A DNA stretch of 64,000 bases from Luoshenia tenuis (GCF_014384745.1 NZ_JACRSO010000004.1:62001-126000), one strand, 5' to 3'. Counted from the stretch's first letter, positions 51,700-62,318 are shown. Numbers and translations: made by a program. The notes: generated by a model not told the origin, from the sequence alone.

Positions 51700-53562
51700 C
51701 TACGACACCTTCTCAAACTGGCTCATGTACAGGTCAGCATAGAAGCCGCCCTTGGCGATCAGCTCGTCATGGGTGCCCTGCTCGACGATGTCCCCATCCT
51801 TCATGCAAAGGATCAGGTCCGCGTTGCGGATGGTACTAAGCCTGTGGGCGATGATAAAGCTGGTGCGGCCCCGGACCAGATTGTCCATAGCCTTTTGGAT
51901 CTGCACCTCCGTGCGGGTATCCACCGAGCTTGTCGCCTCGTCCAAGATCAGCACCGGCCGGTCGGCCAGTATCGCCCGGGCGATGGTCAGCAGCTGCTTT
52001 TGCCCCTGGGATACGTTGCCCGCCTCCTCGCCCAGCTCCATCTGGTAACCGCCGGGCTGCGTCATAATAAAGTGGTGGGCGTGGGCCGCCTTGGCCGCGG
52101 CGATCACCTCTTCATCCGTGGCGTCCAGCCGCCCGTAGCGGATGTTCTCCATGATCGTGCCCTTAAACAGCCAGGTATCCTGCAGCACCATGCCAAAGGC
52201 GCCCCGCAGCTCGTGGCGGTCAAAGTCGCGGATGTCGTGCCCGTCTAAGGATATCTTGCCGCCGGTCACGTCGTAGTAGCGCATCAGCAGCTTGACCATG
52301 GTGGTCTTGCCCGCGCCGGTGGGGCCTACAATGGCGATCTTCTGCCCGGCGCGCACGTCCGCGTTAAAGTCTTTGACGATGATCTTGTCCGGGTCGTACC
52401 CAAAGCGCACGTGGTTAAACTGCACGTTGCCCTGCACGTCCTTCAAGCGCACGGGGTTCTCCGGCGCAGCCGCCTCTTCTTCCTCGTCCAAAAAGGCGAA
52501 CACCCGCTCGGCTGCCGCCGCCATGGACTGGAGCATGTTGGTGATCTGGGCGATCTGCTGGATGGGGTTGGTAAAGTTGCGCACGTACTGGATAAAGGCC
52601 TGAATGTCGCCGATGGTGATGGCCCCCTGGATGGCGAAAAACGCCCCCGAGATGGCCACCGCCACGTACCCCAGGTTGCCCACAAACACCATGATGGGGT
52701 GCATCAGCCCGCTTAAAAACTGGCTCTTCCAGGCGCTTTGGTACAGCACTTCGTTGGTCTTGTGGAACTGCTCGCGCACCGCGCCCTCCTGGTTAAACGC
52801 CCGCACGATCTCGTGCCCGGCGTACACCTCCTCCACCTGGCCGTTGATGTGGCCCAGGTACTCCTGCTGGGTGCGGAAGTGCTTCTGGCTCTTTTTCACC
52901 ACCGCGCCGATGAACCCCAAGGAGATGGGGAGGATCACAAGGGTGATCAGCGTCATCAGCGGGCTTATCGTCAGCATCATCACGATCACGCCCAGCATGG
53001 TGGCCACCGATGTGATCAGCTGGGTCACGCTCTGGTTTAAGCCGTTGCCCAGGGTGTCCACATCGTTGGTGATGCGGGATAGCACCTCGCCATAGGTGCG
53101 GGTCTCAAAGTACTTCATGGGCATCCGGCCGATCTTCTCGGTCAGCTCCCGCCGCAGCCGGTAGCACAGCTTTTGGGTCACCCCGGTCATCACATAGCCC
53201 TGCACAAAGCTGAACAGGGCGCTCACCCCGTACAGCCCCAGCACCCAGAGCAGGATGGTGCCGATGGCCCCAAAGTCGATGCCGCCGGTGCCCTGTATCT
53301 TGGCCATCAGCCCGTTTGCCAGCTCCGTGGTGGCGTTGCCCATGATCTTGGGGCCGATGATGGAGAATACCGTAGAGCCGATGGCAAACAGCGCCACCAC
53401 CCCCACCGCGATCTTGTAGCGGCCGATATAGGCCAGCAGTTTTTTGATAGTGCCCTTAAAATCCTTGGCCTTTTCGCCGCTGCCCATGGGGCCGTGGCCG
53501 CCCATAGGCCCCCGGGGCCGTCCCGCCGGCCGCCCTTCGGGCGCGTATTGCTTTTTCGTCAT
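51700..53562 (-). CDS. Heterodimeric ABC multidrug exporter, catalytic subunit
   Basis: 620-aa half-transporter: six-helix type I exporter membrane domain followed by an ATPase domain. Walker A GPTGAGKTT (about residue 416), signature VSQGQKQLLTIARA (about 519), Walker B VLILDEATSS with the catalytic Glu (about 539), and the His switch IIAHRLST. The N-terminus is a basic Arg/Pro/Gly cytosolic extension (GRPAGRPRGPMGGHGPM). It starts 2 nt after the partner's stop codon (RBS GGCGGGTG). Partner of the 771-aa subunit, analogous to LmrCD/BmrCD, likely exporting drugs or lipophilic compounds. Confidence 0.93.
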   Translation of the reverse strand: MTKKQYAPEGRPAGRPRGPMGGHGPMGSGEKAKDFKGTIKKLLAYIGRYKIAVGVVALFAIGSTVFSIIGPKIMGNATTELANGLMAKIQGTGGIDFGAIGTILLWVLGLYGVSALFSFVQGYVMTGVTQKLCYRLRRELTEKIGRMPMKYFETRTYGEVLSRITNDVDTLGNGLNQSVTQLITSVATMLGVIVMMLTISPLMTLITLVILPISLGFIGAVVKKSQKHFRTQQEYLGHINGQVEEVYAGHEIVRAFNQEGAVREQFHKTNEVLYQSAWKSQFLSGLMHPIMVFVGNLGYVAVAISGAFFAIQGAITIGDIQAFIQYVRNFTNPIQQIAQITNMLQSMAAAAERVFAFLDEEEEAAAPENPVRLKDVQGNVQFNHVRFGYDPDKIIVKDFNADVRAGQKIAIVGPTGAGKTTMVKLLMRYYDVTGGKISLDGHDIRDFDRHELRGAFGMVLQDTWLFKGTIMENIRYGRLDATDEEVIAAAKAAHAHHFIMTQPGGYQMELGEEAGNVSQGQKQLLTIARAILADRPVLILDEATSSVDTRTEVQIQKAMDNLVRGRTSFIIAHRLSTIRNADLILCMKDGDIVEQGTHDELIAKGGFYADLYMSQFEKVS

Positions 53563-53564
53563 GC

Positions 53565-55880
53565 TTATTCACCCGCCTTTCCGTAATCTTCTCCCAGCTC
53601 TTCAGGCGATAGCTGGGATTGGGCGATCTGCCGGTAGGTCTCACAGTTTTTCAGCAGCTCGCCATGCCGCCCCTTGCCTACCAGTCGTCCTTCGTCCAGC
53701 ACCAGGATCTGGTCGGCATACAAAATCGTGGAGATGCGCTGGGCCACGATCAGCACCGTGGCGTCCTTCACCTTGGGCCCTAAAGCTCTACGCAGCGCGG
53801 TATCGGTCTTAAAGTCCAGGGCCGAAAAGCTGTCGTCAAAGATGTACACCTTCGGGTCCTTGGCAATCGCCCGGGCGATGGAGAGCCGCTGGCGCTGCCC
53901 GCCGGAAACGTTGCTGCCGCCCTGGGCGATGGGGCTATCGTACCCTTCGGCCTTTTCGGCGATAAAGTCCGTGGCCTGGGCGATGGCCGCCGCCTCCTCC
54001 ATGGTCCCCTGTCCGGCATCCGGCGCGCCGTAGAGGATGTTGCTCTCAATGGTGCCCGAGAACAGCACGCCCTTTTGGGGCACCAGCCCCACCGCCGCCC
54101 GCAACGAGCTTTGGGTGAGCTGGCGCACATCCACCCCGTCCAGGGTGATCTGCCCGTCCGTCACGTCAAAGAAGCGGGGGATCAGGTTAATTAAGGTGGA
54201 TTTGCCGCTGCCCGTGGAGCCGATGATGGCCGTGGTCTGCCCGGGCTGGGCGGTAAAGTCGATATCCTGCAGGGTGTACCCCTCCGCCCCCGGGTACTTA
54301 AAGTCCACATGGTGGAAGGCCACAACGCCCTTGGGGTCTTTTAAGTCCACGGCGTTTTCGCTGTCGTAAATGGAGGGCTTGGTGTTCACCACCTCGTCGA
54401 TGCGCTCGGCCGCCACCGCCGCCCGGGGCAGCATGATGGAGATCATGCAGATCATCAGGAAGCTCATCACGATCTGCATCGTGTAAGTGATAAACGCCGT
54501 CATGGTGCCCACCTCTAAGGTGCCCGCGTCGATGCCGCCCGCCGCCGTCCAGACGATCAGCACGCTGATCCCGTTCATGATCAGCATCATGATCGGCATC
54601 ATAAAGGTCATCGTCCGGTTGGTGAACAGCATGGTCTTTGTCAGGTTGCGGTTGGCCCCGTCAAAGCGCTCCTCCTCCACCTTTTCCCGTCCAAAGGCGC
54701 GGATCACGTTTAGGCCGGTCAAGATCTCCCGGGCCACCAGGTTCACTTTATCCACCAGCACCTGCATCAGCTTGAACTTGGGCATGGCCACCGCCATCAA
54801 AAAGGCGACCAGCGCCACGATGGCCAGCACCGCCACGCCGATGATCCATTCCATCCCCGCCCCGGTCCGCAAGACCATAAAGATGCCGCCGATGGCCAGC
54901 AACGGCGCGTACAGCACCATCCTAAGGATCATGGTGGAGACCATCTGAATCTGCTGGATGTCGTTGGTGGAGCGGGTGATCAGCGACGCGGTGGAGAACT
55001 TGTTGATCTCCGCCGAGCTAAAGCCCACCACGTTGTTGAACACCTTCTCGCGCAGGTCGCGCCCCACGCCCGCGCCCACCCGGCTGGCCAAAAGCCCGGC
55101 CAGCACCGCGGCCGCCGCCATCCCCAATGTGATGGCCAGCATCAGTCCGCCCGTGCGCCACAGGTAGCCGCTCTGGATGTCCGCTAAGGAAAGCCCCACG
55201 GCCTCGTACTCGGTCTTGGTAAAGTTCACCGCCGTGGAGTGGATCAGGCTCTCGCCCATGGCGGCCATCTGCGCCTCCACCTCCTCGCGGATGGCAGTCA
55301 GGTCAAAGCCTTGCGCGCCCTGCGGCGGGGTTTGCCCCGCGTTCGGCATACCGTTTTCCCCGCCGGGCTGGTTCTGCGCGGCGTCCGGGGCCTGCGCGCC
55401 CTCTGGCGGAGTTTGCGGCATCTGCCCCGCGCCTTCCCCGGCCTGTGTTCCATCCGGGGCCTGTGCCGGGTTGCCGCCCTGCTGGGCCATGGCCGCCTGC
55501 ATCTGGGCCAGCTGGCCCTCGTCCATCTGTTCGAGCATCGCGCCCATCAAAATGGGGGTGGTAAACTGCTCGTCTAACGCCTCCATGTCCTTAGCCGCAT
55601 CCTCGGTCAGGTGGTAGTAGCCGTCCTCCCCCACCGTATAGGATGCCTGCCAGGCCTGCTTTTCATCCTCGGTCATCAGCAGCTGCAGCCCCTCAAAGCT
55701 CTCCTGGCGCATCACCGTGGGCGTGGCGTACTCCACGCCGCTGTTCTGTATGCCCACGTCGATGATCTTTGAGGTGTAGTTGGGCAAGCTCAGGTCGCAC
55801 ACCGCTTGCACCAGCAGCAGCACCACAATGGCCACCACCGCCTTCCAGTACGGCTTCATATTCCGCAATATCTTGATCAA
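53565..55880 (-). CDS. Heterodimeric ABC multidrug exporter, degenerate-site subunit with large external insert
   Basis: 771 aa, about 150 residues longer than usual. TM1 (about 13-32) is followed by an extracytoplasmic insertion to about residue 235. Its middle is Gln/Pro/Ala/Gly-rich (GGNPAQAPDGTQAGEGAGQM and similar). The other five helices and the ATPase domain follow. Walker A GSTGSGKST (about 555), signature VSGGQRQRLS (about 658), Walker B VYIFDDSFSALD (about 680), where Asp replaces the catalytic Glu; the His-switch region reads IVAQRIST, Gln for His. One inactive site is the hallmark of heterodimeric exporters. The TTG start has AAGGAGG. First gene of the pair; MarR-family regulator lies upstream beyond repeats. 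Confidence 0.93.
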   Translation of the reverse strand: MIKILRNMKPYWKAVVAIVVLLLVQAVCDLSLPNYTSKIIDVGIQNSGVEYATPTVMRQESFEGLQLLMTEDEKQAWQASYTVGEDGYYHLTEDAAKDMEALDEQFTTPILMGAMLEQMDEGQLAQMQAAMAQQGGNPAQAPDGTQAGEGAGQMPQTPPEGAQAPDAAQNQPGGENGMPNAGQTPPQGAQGFDLTAIREEVEAQMAAMGESLIHSTAVNFTKTEYEAVGLSLADIQSGYLWRTGGLMLAITLGMAAAAVLAGLLASRVGAGVGRDLREKVFNNVVGFSSAEINKFSTASLITRSTNDIQQIQMVSTMILRMVLYAPLLAIGGIFMVLRTGAGMEWIIGVAVLAIVALVAFLMAVAMPKFKLMQVLVDKVNLVAREILTGLNVIRAFGREKVEEERFDGANRNLTKTMLFTNRTMTFMMPIMMLIMNGISVLIVWTAAGGIDAGTLEVGTMTAFITYTMQIVMSFLMICMISIMLPRAAVAAERIDEVVNTKPSIYDSENAVDLKDPKGVVAFHHVDFKYPGAEGYTLQDIDFTAQPGQTTAIIGSTGSGKSTLINLIPRFFDVTDGQITLDGVDVRQLTQSSLRAAVGLVPQKGVLFSGTIESNILYGAPDAGQGTMEEAAAIAQATDFIAEKAEGYDSPIAQGGSNVSGGQRQRLSIARAIAKDPKVYIFDDSFSALDFKTDTALRRALGPKVKDATVLIVAQRISTILYADQILVLDEGRLVGKGRHGELLKNCETYRQIAQSQLSPEELGEDYGKAGE

Positions 55881-57691
55881 ACCTTCATCCTCCTTCTTTG
55901 GGGGGACTTCGTCCCTCTTAGCCGCTCTATCTGAAGCGTAAAGCCTTCACTTGCAAGGCACGCCAATAGCTTTGCTTTCTCTCCACATCTACGCTCGCGG
56001 GGACTTTGTCCCCCTTAGCCGCTCCAAGTATTACAAGGCACCCCAGCCTCCACGCCCGCCAACGGTTTTGCTTTTTCTCCACATCTCCACTTGTAGGGAC
56101 TTCGCCCCTCTTAGCCGCTCTATCTGAAGCGTAAAGCCTTCACTTGTAAAGCCCGCCATAGGCTTCTTGTTCTCGAGCTTCTCTCTCAGGGGGGACTTTG
56201 TCCCCCTTAGCCTCTCTATCTGAAGCGTAAAGCCTTAACTTGTAAAGCCCGCCAGCGGCTTTGCTTTTTTCTCCACATCTCCACTTGTGAGGACTTCGTC
56301 CCTCTTAGCCGCTTTATCTAAAGCGTAGCACCCTCACTTGTAAAGCCCGCCAGTAGCTTTGCTTTTTCTCCACATCTACGCTCGCGGGGCTTTCGCCCCC
56401 CCTTAGCCGCTCTATCTGAAGCGTAAAGCCTTCACACACCCTCTGTTCACTGTGGGCTCGCGCTTCGTTCCTTCCGTCACTCGCCCTTGCCACACGTTCA
56501 CAGCGCACTGCACTCGCTGCATCCGCCACTGGCGGCGCTCGCTCCGTGCTCCCGCCAGCAGCTTCACCCTTCAAACCGTCATTCAGAGCGAGGCTTGCCG
56601 AGCGAAGAATCTCTTTACACCCTCTTAGCCCAGCCCTACCTTCTCCGCCAGGACAAAGTGCCCTTTTCTCCCCGCTCCGCCCATCCGCTCGCCCCTTGCC
56701 TCCCTCGTTTGAGGGAGGTGGCAGGCGCAGCCTGACGGAGGGAGTAGGGGCTTTCGTCCCTCTTAACCGCTCTATCTAAAGCGTAAAGCCTTAACTTGCA
56801 AGGCCCGCCATAGGCTTCTTGTTCTCGAGCTTCTCTCTCAGGGGGAGCTTCGCCCCTCTTGGCCGCTCTATCTAAAGCGTAAAGCCTTCACTTGTAAGGC
56901 ACGCCAGTAGCTTTGCTTTCTCTCCACATCTCCGCCCATCCTCTCGCCCCTTGCCTCCCTCGTTTGAGGGAGGGGGCAGGCGCAGCCTGACGGAGGGAGT
57001 AGGGGCTTTCGCCCCTCTTGGCCGCTCTATCTGAAGCGTAAAGCCTTCACTTGCAAGGCACGCCAGTAGCTTCACCCTTCAAACCGTCATTCAGAGCGAG
57101 GCTTGCCGAGCGAAGAATCTCCTTACACCCTCTTAGCCCCTGCCCTACCTTCTCCGCCAGGGCAAAGTGCCTTCCGCTCCCCGCTCCGCTCATCCGCTTT
57201 CCCCTTGCCTCCCTCGTTTGAGGGAGGTGGCAGGCGCAGCCTGACGGAGGGAGTAGGGGTTTTCGTCCCCTTCAGCCGCTCTATCTGAAGCGTAAAGCCC
57301 TCACATACCCTCTGTTCACTGTGGGCTCGCGCTTCGTTCCTTCCGTCACTCGCCCTTGCCACACGTTCACAGAGCACTGCACTCGCTGCATCCGCCACTG
57401 GCGGCGCTCGCTCCGTGCTCCCGCCAGCAGCTTCACCCTTCAAACCGTCATTCAGAGCGAGGCTTGCCGAGCGAAGAATCTCTTTACACCCGCTTAGCCC
57501 AGCCCTACCTTCTCCGCCAGGGCAAAGTGCCTTCCGCTCCCCGCCCCGCCCATCCTCTCGCCCCTTGCCTCCCTCGTTTGAGGGAGGGGACCGCCGAAAA
57601 GGCGGTGGTGGGCGTTCTCATCCCGGCAAAAGCGATCCCCGTTCTTCTCCGCGCGCAGCTTTTGCCATTTTTCTGCGGGGAGGCCACCTGC
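55881..57691. repeat. 1.8-kb repeat block between exporter and its probable regulator
   Basis: About ten Rep-C-like units with GGGGACTT or GGGGCTTTC heads and a 'ctatctgaagcgtaaagcc' linker. Four Rep-B with a CCTCCCTCGTTTGAGGGAGG first hairpin (about 56700, 56955, 57208 and 57568), the last with the GACCGCC-GGCGGTGGTGGG variant. A segment of about 200 bp ('gtgggctcgcgcttcgttcc' onward) is duplicated 869 bp apart (56452 and 57321). No gene seen. Confidence 0.88.
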
Positions 57692-58222
57692 CTATCCGCG
57701 TCCGTGCCGCTCCAACCCCGCCCGGCGCACCCCGTGCCCCGGCCCGGGCCGCATCCGCTCGTCCAGGCCCTGCTCCTGGCGCACCCGCTCCATCTCCTCA
57801 CAAAAGCCCTGGTACAGCTTTTGGAAGATGCGGTAAAACTCATCCAGCTCCCCGGGTTCCAGGTGGGCCACCGCCCGCTGCATAAATGCCTTGATGCGCG
57901 CCAGATCCTGCGCCATGGCCTCGTGCCCCAGCGGGGTGATCTTCAGGTACCCGCCCCGCCGGTCGCGCTCCACAGTCACCGCCTCCAGGTATCCCTTTTC
58001 CCGCAGATGCCGTACCGAGCGGCTCACCGCCGGCGGAGAGATCGTCAGCCGCCTGGCAATGCCCGACACGCTGCACCCCTGCTCCCCCTGCTCCTTTTCG
58101 ATCTCCTTGATGGTCTTTAGCACCATCATCTCCCCTTGGGGGATCAGCCGCAGCGCCTCCGCCAGGTTCAGCTGCCGGAACCGGTGCATGGTCCTGAACC
58201 ACCTGTCCTCCTGCGTTGGCAT
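57692..58222 (-). CDS. MarR-family transcriptional regulator
   Basis: 176 aa winged-helix repressor. FRQLNLAEALRLIPQGEMMV, then LKTIKEIEKEQGEQGCSVSG, IARRLTISPPAVSRSVRHLR (recognition helix) and EKGYLEAVTVERDRRGGYLK (wing with the DxRG signature). C-terminal dimerisation helices, then an Arg/Gly-rich tail. ATG at 58222 has AAAGGAGGCG. Upstream lies a 44-bp near-palindrome. MarR genes commonly control adjacent heterodimeric ABC exporters; here the exporter genes lie downstream on the same strand beyond 1.8 kb of repeats. Confidence 0.9.
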   Translation of the reverse strand: MPTQEDRWFRTMHRFRQLNLAEALRLIPQGEMMVLKTIKEIEKEQGEQGCSVSGIARRLTISPPAVSRSVRHLREKGYLEAVTVERDRRGGYLKITPLGHEAMAQDLARIKAFMQRAVAHLEPGELDEFYRIFQKLYQGFCEEMERVRQEQGLDERMRPGPGHGVRRAGLERHGRG

Positions 58223-58306
58223 GCCTTCGCCTCCTTTAGCGTTTTGCGCTCGTCCTATCGTCCTGCCCTGCAGCCCTTGCCGGGCCCGCCACATTCGCGC
58301 CATATT

Positions 58307-58350
58307 TTAACCATGTTAATTATCAGCATGCTAATAATTAACTATGTTAA
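58307..58350. promoter_or_regulatory. 44-bp near-palindromic operator upstream of the MarR gene
   Basis: Centred at 58328/58329 (GCATGC) with 18 of 22 positions symmetric; arms contain TTAAC..GTTAATTAT.AGC. AT-rich in a GC-rich setting, 85 nt upstream of the MarR start. It probably contains the promoter as well. Confidence 0.7.
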
Positions 58351-59340
58351 ATATTCTATGCCCTTCCTCCGCGTTTGTCAACGCGCCGTCTGTGAACAGT
58401 TTGTGAATTCTCGGGGCTATCGCCCCCTGTTCCGCTCACGGGTTCCAGGCTCGTCAAGCACTCGCTCCCGCCATGAGCTTATTCACAGGTAGCCGCAGCG
58501 CACTCGGCGCTATCGCCCTTATAACCGCTCACAGCCTTCCAAATCAGCCAAACTTCCCCAGCCCGCCAAGGGCCTTATCCGTCTGCCATCCCAAGCAGCG
58601 CGAGGAATCTCTTGACAACCGCTTGTCCCTGCCTTGCCCTCTTGCGCAGGTCAAGTGCTCCGCACTTCCCCGCTTTGGCAATTTCGCCTGCTTCCTCGCC
58701 TCCCTCTGTCGAGGGAGGTGGCGTCCCTTGGGGGACGCCGGAGGGAGAGTCGCCTACCCTCGCCGTCGCCGGGCAAAGCATGTAAGCTACTCCATCTCAC
58801 CCGTTTGCGCAACCCGCGCCCAGCCCGTCCAACTGCCAACGCAATAGATTCTTCGCTGCAGCTTCGCTTCCGCTCTGAATGACAGGGGGCTATCGCCCCC
58901 CTGTTCCGCTCACAGCCTTCCAAATCAGCCAAGCTTCCCCAACCCGCCAAGGGCCTTATCCGTCTGCCATTCCAAGCAGGGCTGTCGCCCCTTCATCCGC
59001 TCACGGCCTTCCAAATTAGCCAAGCTTCCCCAGCCCGCCAATAGCCTTATCCGTCTGCCATTCCCACCAGGGCTGCCACCCTATAACCGCTCACGGCCTT
59101 CCAAATCAGCCAAACTTCCCCGGCCCGCCAAGGGACTTGCAAGAACTATCATCCCCGCCCCCTTCATCCGCTCCAACAGCCCGCCTTTATTGGCCGTTTT
59201 CGCCCGCCATGGGCTTGACCTATCCCCTCTAGCCGCACGCGCTCCCGTGCGTCCCCTCGCTCCGCACTCCCGCCATAATCTTTACTTTATTATCATCCCC
59301 ACCAGGGCTTTCCCCCATCCCTCCACTCGCCCGGGCACGC
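58351..59340. repeat. Repeat mosaic (Rep-C, A, B)
   Basis: Rep-C heads near 58413, 58508, 58887 and 58980. A Rep-A (58588-58885) encloses a Rep-B at 58696-58750 whose inner hairpin is GGCGTCCCTTGGGGGACGCC, a variant seen only here. 'ttccaaatcagccaa' is repeated four times (58548-59110). No gene seen. Confidence 0.85.
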
Positions 59341-59368
59341 AAAAGCCCCCGCCAAAAATGGCGGGGGC
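59341..59368 (-). terminator. Terminator of the Gfo/Idh/MocA gene
   Basis: Minus strand: GCCCCCGCCA TTTT TGGCGGGGGC then TTTT. Confidence 0.88.
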
Positions 59369-59390
59369 CGCATGCAGGTCTGTTTTTTGT

Positions 59391-60542
59391 TTACACCTCG
59401 GGAATCTGAATTTCCACTTCGTGGCCGGCTTCGGCCGAGTCCTTAATGCCGCAGATGATGGCCTGGTTGTACAGGATCTGGCTGGAGGGTACCGGCGGCT
59501 TGCCGTTTGTCTTGATCGCATCCAGGAAGGAGCGGATCTTCTTATCAAACAGGCCCGGGCCCTCGTTTTCGATCACGGGGATAATGGTCTCCACCTGGCT
59601 GCCCGCCAGCTCGTAGTACAGCGTCATCGGCCCGCCCACCGTGCCGTTCCAGCACTCGGTGGAGGGGATGCGCAGCGACCCCTTCTTGCCCATGATGATG
59701 GTATCCCCCGGGGTATCCAGGTGCATGGCCCAGGCGATGCGGAAGTCTAAAATAATGCCGCCCTCAAGGCGGATAAAGGCCGCCGCAAAGTCGTCCACAT
59801 TAAAGCGGCTGGCGTTCTCCGGGGCCGAATACTCGTAGCTGGTGCCGAAAAAGTCGGAGGTGTAGCCCGTCACCGTTAGGGGCTTGGGATAGCCGATGGC
59901 GTTGAGCACCATGTCCAGCGAGTAGCAGCCAATATCGCCCAACGCGCCGATGCCCGCGGTCTTTTGCTCGATAAACGTGGAGTTGGGGATGCCCCTGCGC
60001 CGTCCGCCGCCGGTCTGGATGTAGTACACCTCGCCCAACGCGCCGGATTCCACGATCTTTTTGATCATCTTCATGTTCTCGTCCAGCCGGGGCTGGAAGC
60101 CGATGGACAGCAGCTTGCCGCTCTTTTTCTCCGCGCGGATGATGGCCGCCGCCTCCTCCATGGTCACGCACATGGGTTTTTCCAGCAGCACGTTCACCCC
60201 GTGCTCCAGCGCGTCAATGGTGCACTCCGCATGGGTGGTGTTGTAGGTACAAACGCTGACCGCGTCCAGCTGCTCGTTTTCCAGCATCTCGTGGTGGTTT
60301 TTGTACAGGCGCACGTTTTCCACGCCGTAATCTTTAAAGAAGGCCTCCGCCTTGCCGTCGATCAGGTCCGCGCCCGCCACAATATCCACATCCGGCATGC
60401 GCAGGTAACTCTCGATATGGGATTCCGCGATCCAGCCCGTGCCGATGATGCCCACCTTGAGCCTGCGCTCAGGGTCGATCACCTGCTGGGGTTTCTTTTT
60501 CTGTTGGAACTGGTTCAATACCTCGTCGCCAATTGCCGCCAT
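59391..60542 (-). CDS. Gfo/Idh/MocA-family oxidoreductase
   Basis: 383 aa NAD(P)-dependent dehydrogenase. N-terminal Rossmann fold with KVGIIGTGWIAESHIESYL, then AVSVCTYNTTHAECTIDALE and LLEKPMCVTMEEAAAII, where EKP carries the conserved Lys. The C-terminal domain has GIGALGDIGCYSLDMVLNAI, i.e. the G.L.D.G.H-like catalytic motif with Cys where many members have His, and a typical beta-sheet dimer interface. Substrate is probably a sugar, inositol or sugar derivative. A 29-residue N-terminal extension (MAAIGDEVLNQFQQKKKPQQ) precedes the fold. ATG at 60542 is preferred (GGAG 8 nt away) over 60548. Confidence 0.9.
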   Translation of the reverse strand: MAAIGDEVLNQFQQKKKPQQVIDPERRLKVGIIGTGWIAESHIESYLRMPDVDIVAGADLIDGKAEAFFKDYGVENVRLYKNHHEMLENEQLDAVSVCTYNTTHAECTIDALEHGVNVLLEKPMCVTMEEAAAIIRAEKKSGKLLSIGFQPRLDENMKMIKKIVESGALGEVYYIQTGGGRRRGIPNSTFIEQKTAGIGALGDIGCYSLDMVLNAIGYPKPLTVTGYTSDFFGTSYEYSAPENASRFNVDDFAAAFIRLEGGIILDFRIAWAMHLDTPGDTIIMGKKGSLRIPSTECWNGTVGGPMTLYYELAGSQVETIIPVIENEGPGLFDKKIRSFLDAIKTNGKPPVPSSQILYNQAIICGIKDSAEAGHEVEIQIPEV

Positions 60543-60548
60543 CTTCAT

Positions 60549-62318
60549 CTCTCCTTTATCCGGTTGTGCCCCGCCAAAAGGCGGGCCCTTGACCTTTATT
60601 ATACACCCTTGACACCGTGGAAACTACCCCTATTTCGCCCCGGGATGTAAATTTTCCCTCATACCGCTTCGCCCGCCAGCGGCTTTCCTCTCTCCCCTTG
60701 CCTCCCTCTTTGAGGGAGGCGGCAGGCCCTGCCTGCCGGAGGGAGTTTCTCTGAAGCTGGGCTCGCCCCCCCCTCATTCCGCTCCTTGCTCTCGCCATTG
60801 CCCCTTCTTCCCTCGCCCGCCAGCGGCTTTACCTCTTTGTCATTCCGAGCGTGAGCGAGGAATCTCGTTACAACCTCTCGCCTGCGGCCTGCATCCTCGC
60901 AGTCCTGATAAAGCGCCTCTTTCCAGCTACGCCATCAGATTCTTCACTCCGGCTTCGCCTTCGTTCTGAATGACACACTTGCATATAAAGGTATGGGTTT
61001 TCGTTCAGTAGACTCTCTCCCTCCGGCGCACCCTTTGGGCGCGCCACCTCCCTCGTCAGAGGGAGGCGAGAGATATGGATATCGAGCAGTGAAACATAAG
61101 CGAAGCGACTGGAAAATATATCTACTTATCTGCATCGGAGAGTTTGAAAAACCTCCGTCCCCTCCACGGAGTGGCCGTTTGGGGGGATTAGGGATTGTTA
61201 AGGGGGTAAAGGGGGAAATCGGAATCCCCCTTCCCCCTTAACATATAAAACACGTTCCTTAACTTTTCTCCCTGTTTCGCATGAAGCCTTGGTTCTCTAC
61301 TGAACGAAAACCCATACTAATTCGTTCACTTTCTGTAAGGTAAGGACGAACGCCGTAAGGCGTGAAGCCCACCCCCCAGCGAACCGAGAGATGCCTGGCA
61401 TTGCCGTTGTTGGAGCGAGTTCATACGCCACTCTCGCTCCCGCCACTCTGCCAACTGCGCCCCTCGCCGTCCCGGCTTTCCTCTCTCCCCTTGCCTCCCT
61501 CTTTGAGGGAGGTGGCAGGCCCTGCCTGCCGGAGGGAGTTTCTCTGAACCAGGGCTCGCGCCCCTCGTTCCGCTCCTTGCTCTCGCCATTGCCTCCGCTT
61601 CCCTCGCCCGCCAGCAGCTTTACCTCTTTGTCATTCAGCGTAAGGCTTTCGCCCTCCCATCCGCTCCTTGCTCTCGCCATTGCCCCTGCTTCCCTCGCCC
61701 GCCAGCGGCTTTCCTCTCTCCCCTCGCCTCCCTCTTTGAGGGAGGTGGCAGGCTATGCCTGCCGGAGGGAGTTTCTCTGAACCAGGGCTTTCGCCCCCCT
61801 CGTCCGCTCCTTGCTCCCAGCACTTCCTACTACTTCGCCCGCCAACAGCTTTTTATCCTTCCCTATTCCACTTATGGGCTTGCGCCCCCCTCGTTCCGCT
61901 CCTTGCTCTCGCCATTGCCTCCGCTTCCCTCGCCCACCAGCAGCTTTACCTCTTTGTCATTCAGCGTGAGGCTCGCGCCCTCCCATCCGCTCATTGCTCC
62001 CAGCACTTCCTACTACTTCGCCCGCCAGCGGCTTTTTATCCTTCCCTATTCCACTTATGGGCTTGCGCCCCTCATTCCGCTCCTTGCTCTCGCCATTGCC
62101 TCCGCTTCCCTCGCCCGCCAGCAGCTTTACCTCTTTGTCATTCAGCGTAAGGCTTGCGCCCCCTCTATCCGCTCCTTACTCTCGCCATTGCCTCCGCTTC
62201 CCTCGCCCGCCAGCGGCTTTACCTCTTTGTCATTCCGAGCGTGAGCGAGGAATCTCCTTACGCCCTGTTGGCCTCGCCTGCACCGCGCAGCGCAGATCAA
62301 GCGCCTGTCCCTCTCTCC
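60549..62318. repeat. Repeat mosaic (Rep-A, B, C, D, E, F)
   Basis: 60550-60640 is a promoter-bearing spacer (TATAAT near 60597 on the minus strand). Then come a Rep-B (about 60700-60750), a complete Rep-A (60838-60976), an inverted Rep-B, Rep-F (about 61092), Rep-D (about 61149-61270) and Rep-E (about 61370-61410). A cluster of about 180-bp units (61490-62230), each with 'tcgttccgctccttgctctc'-like Rep-C parts, follows, then a final Rep-A left half at 62230. No gene seen. Confidence 0.85.

Noticed and set aside
51700..55880. Bacteriocin or lantibiotic export system
   Set aside because: No peptidase C39 domain, precursor peptide or modification enzyme nearby; a MarR-linked heterodimeric multidrug exporter is the simpler reading.
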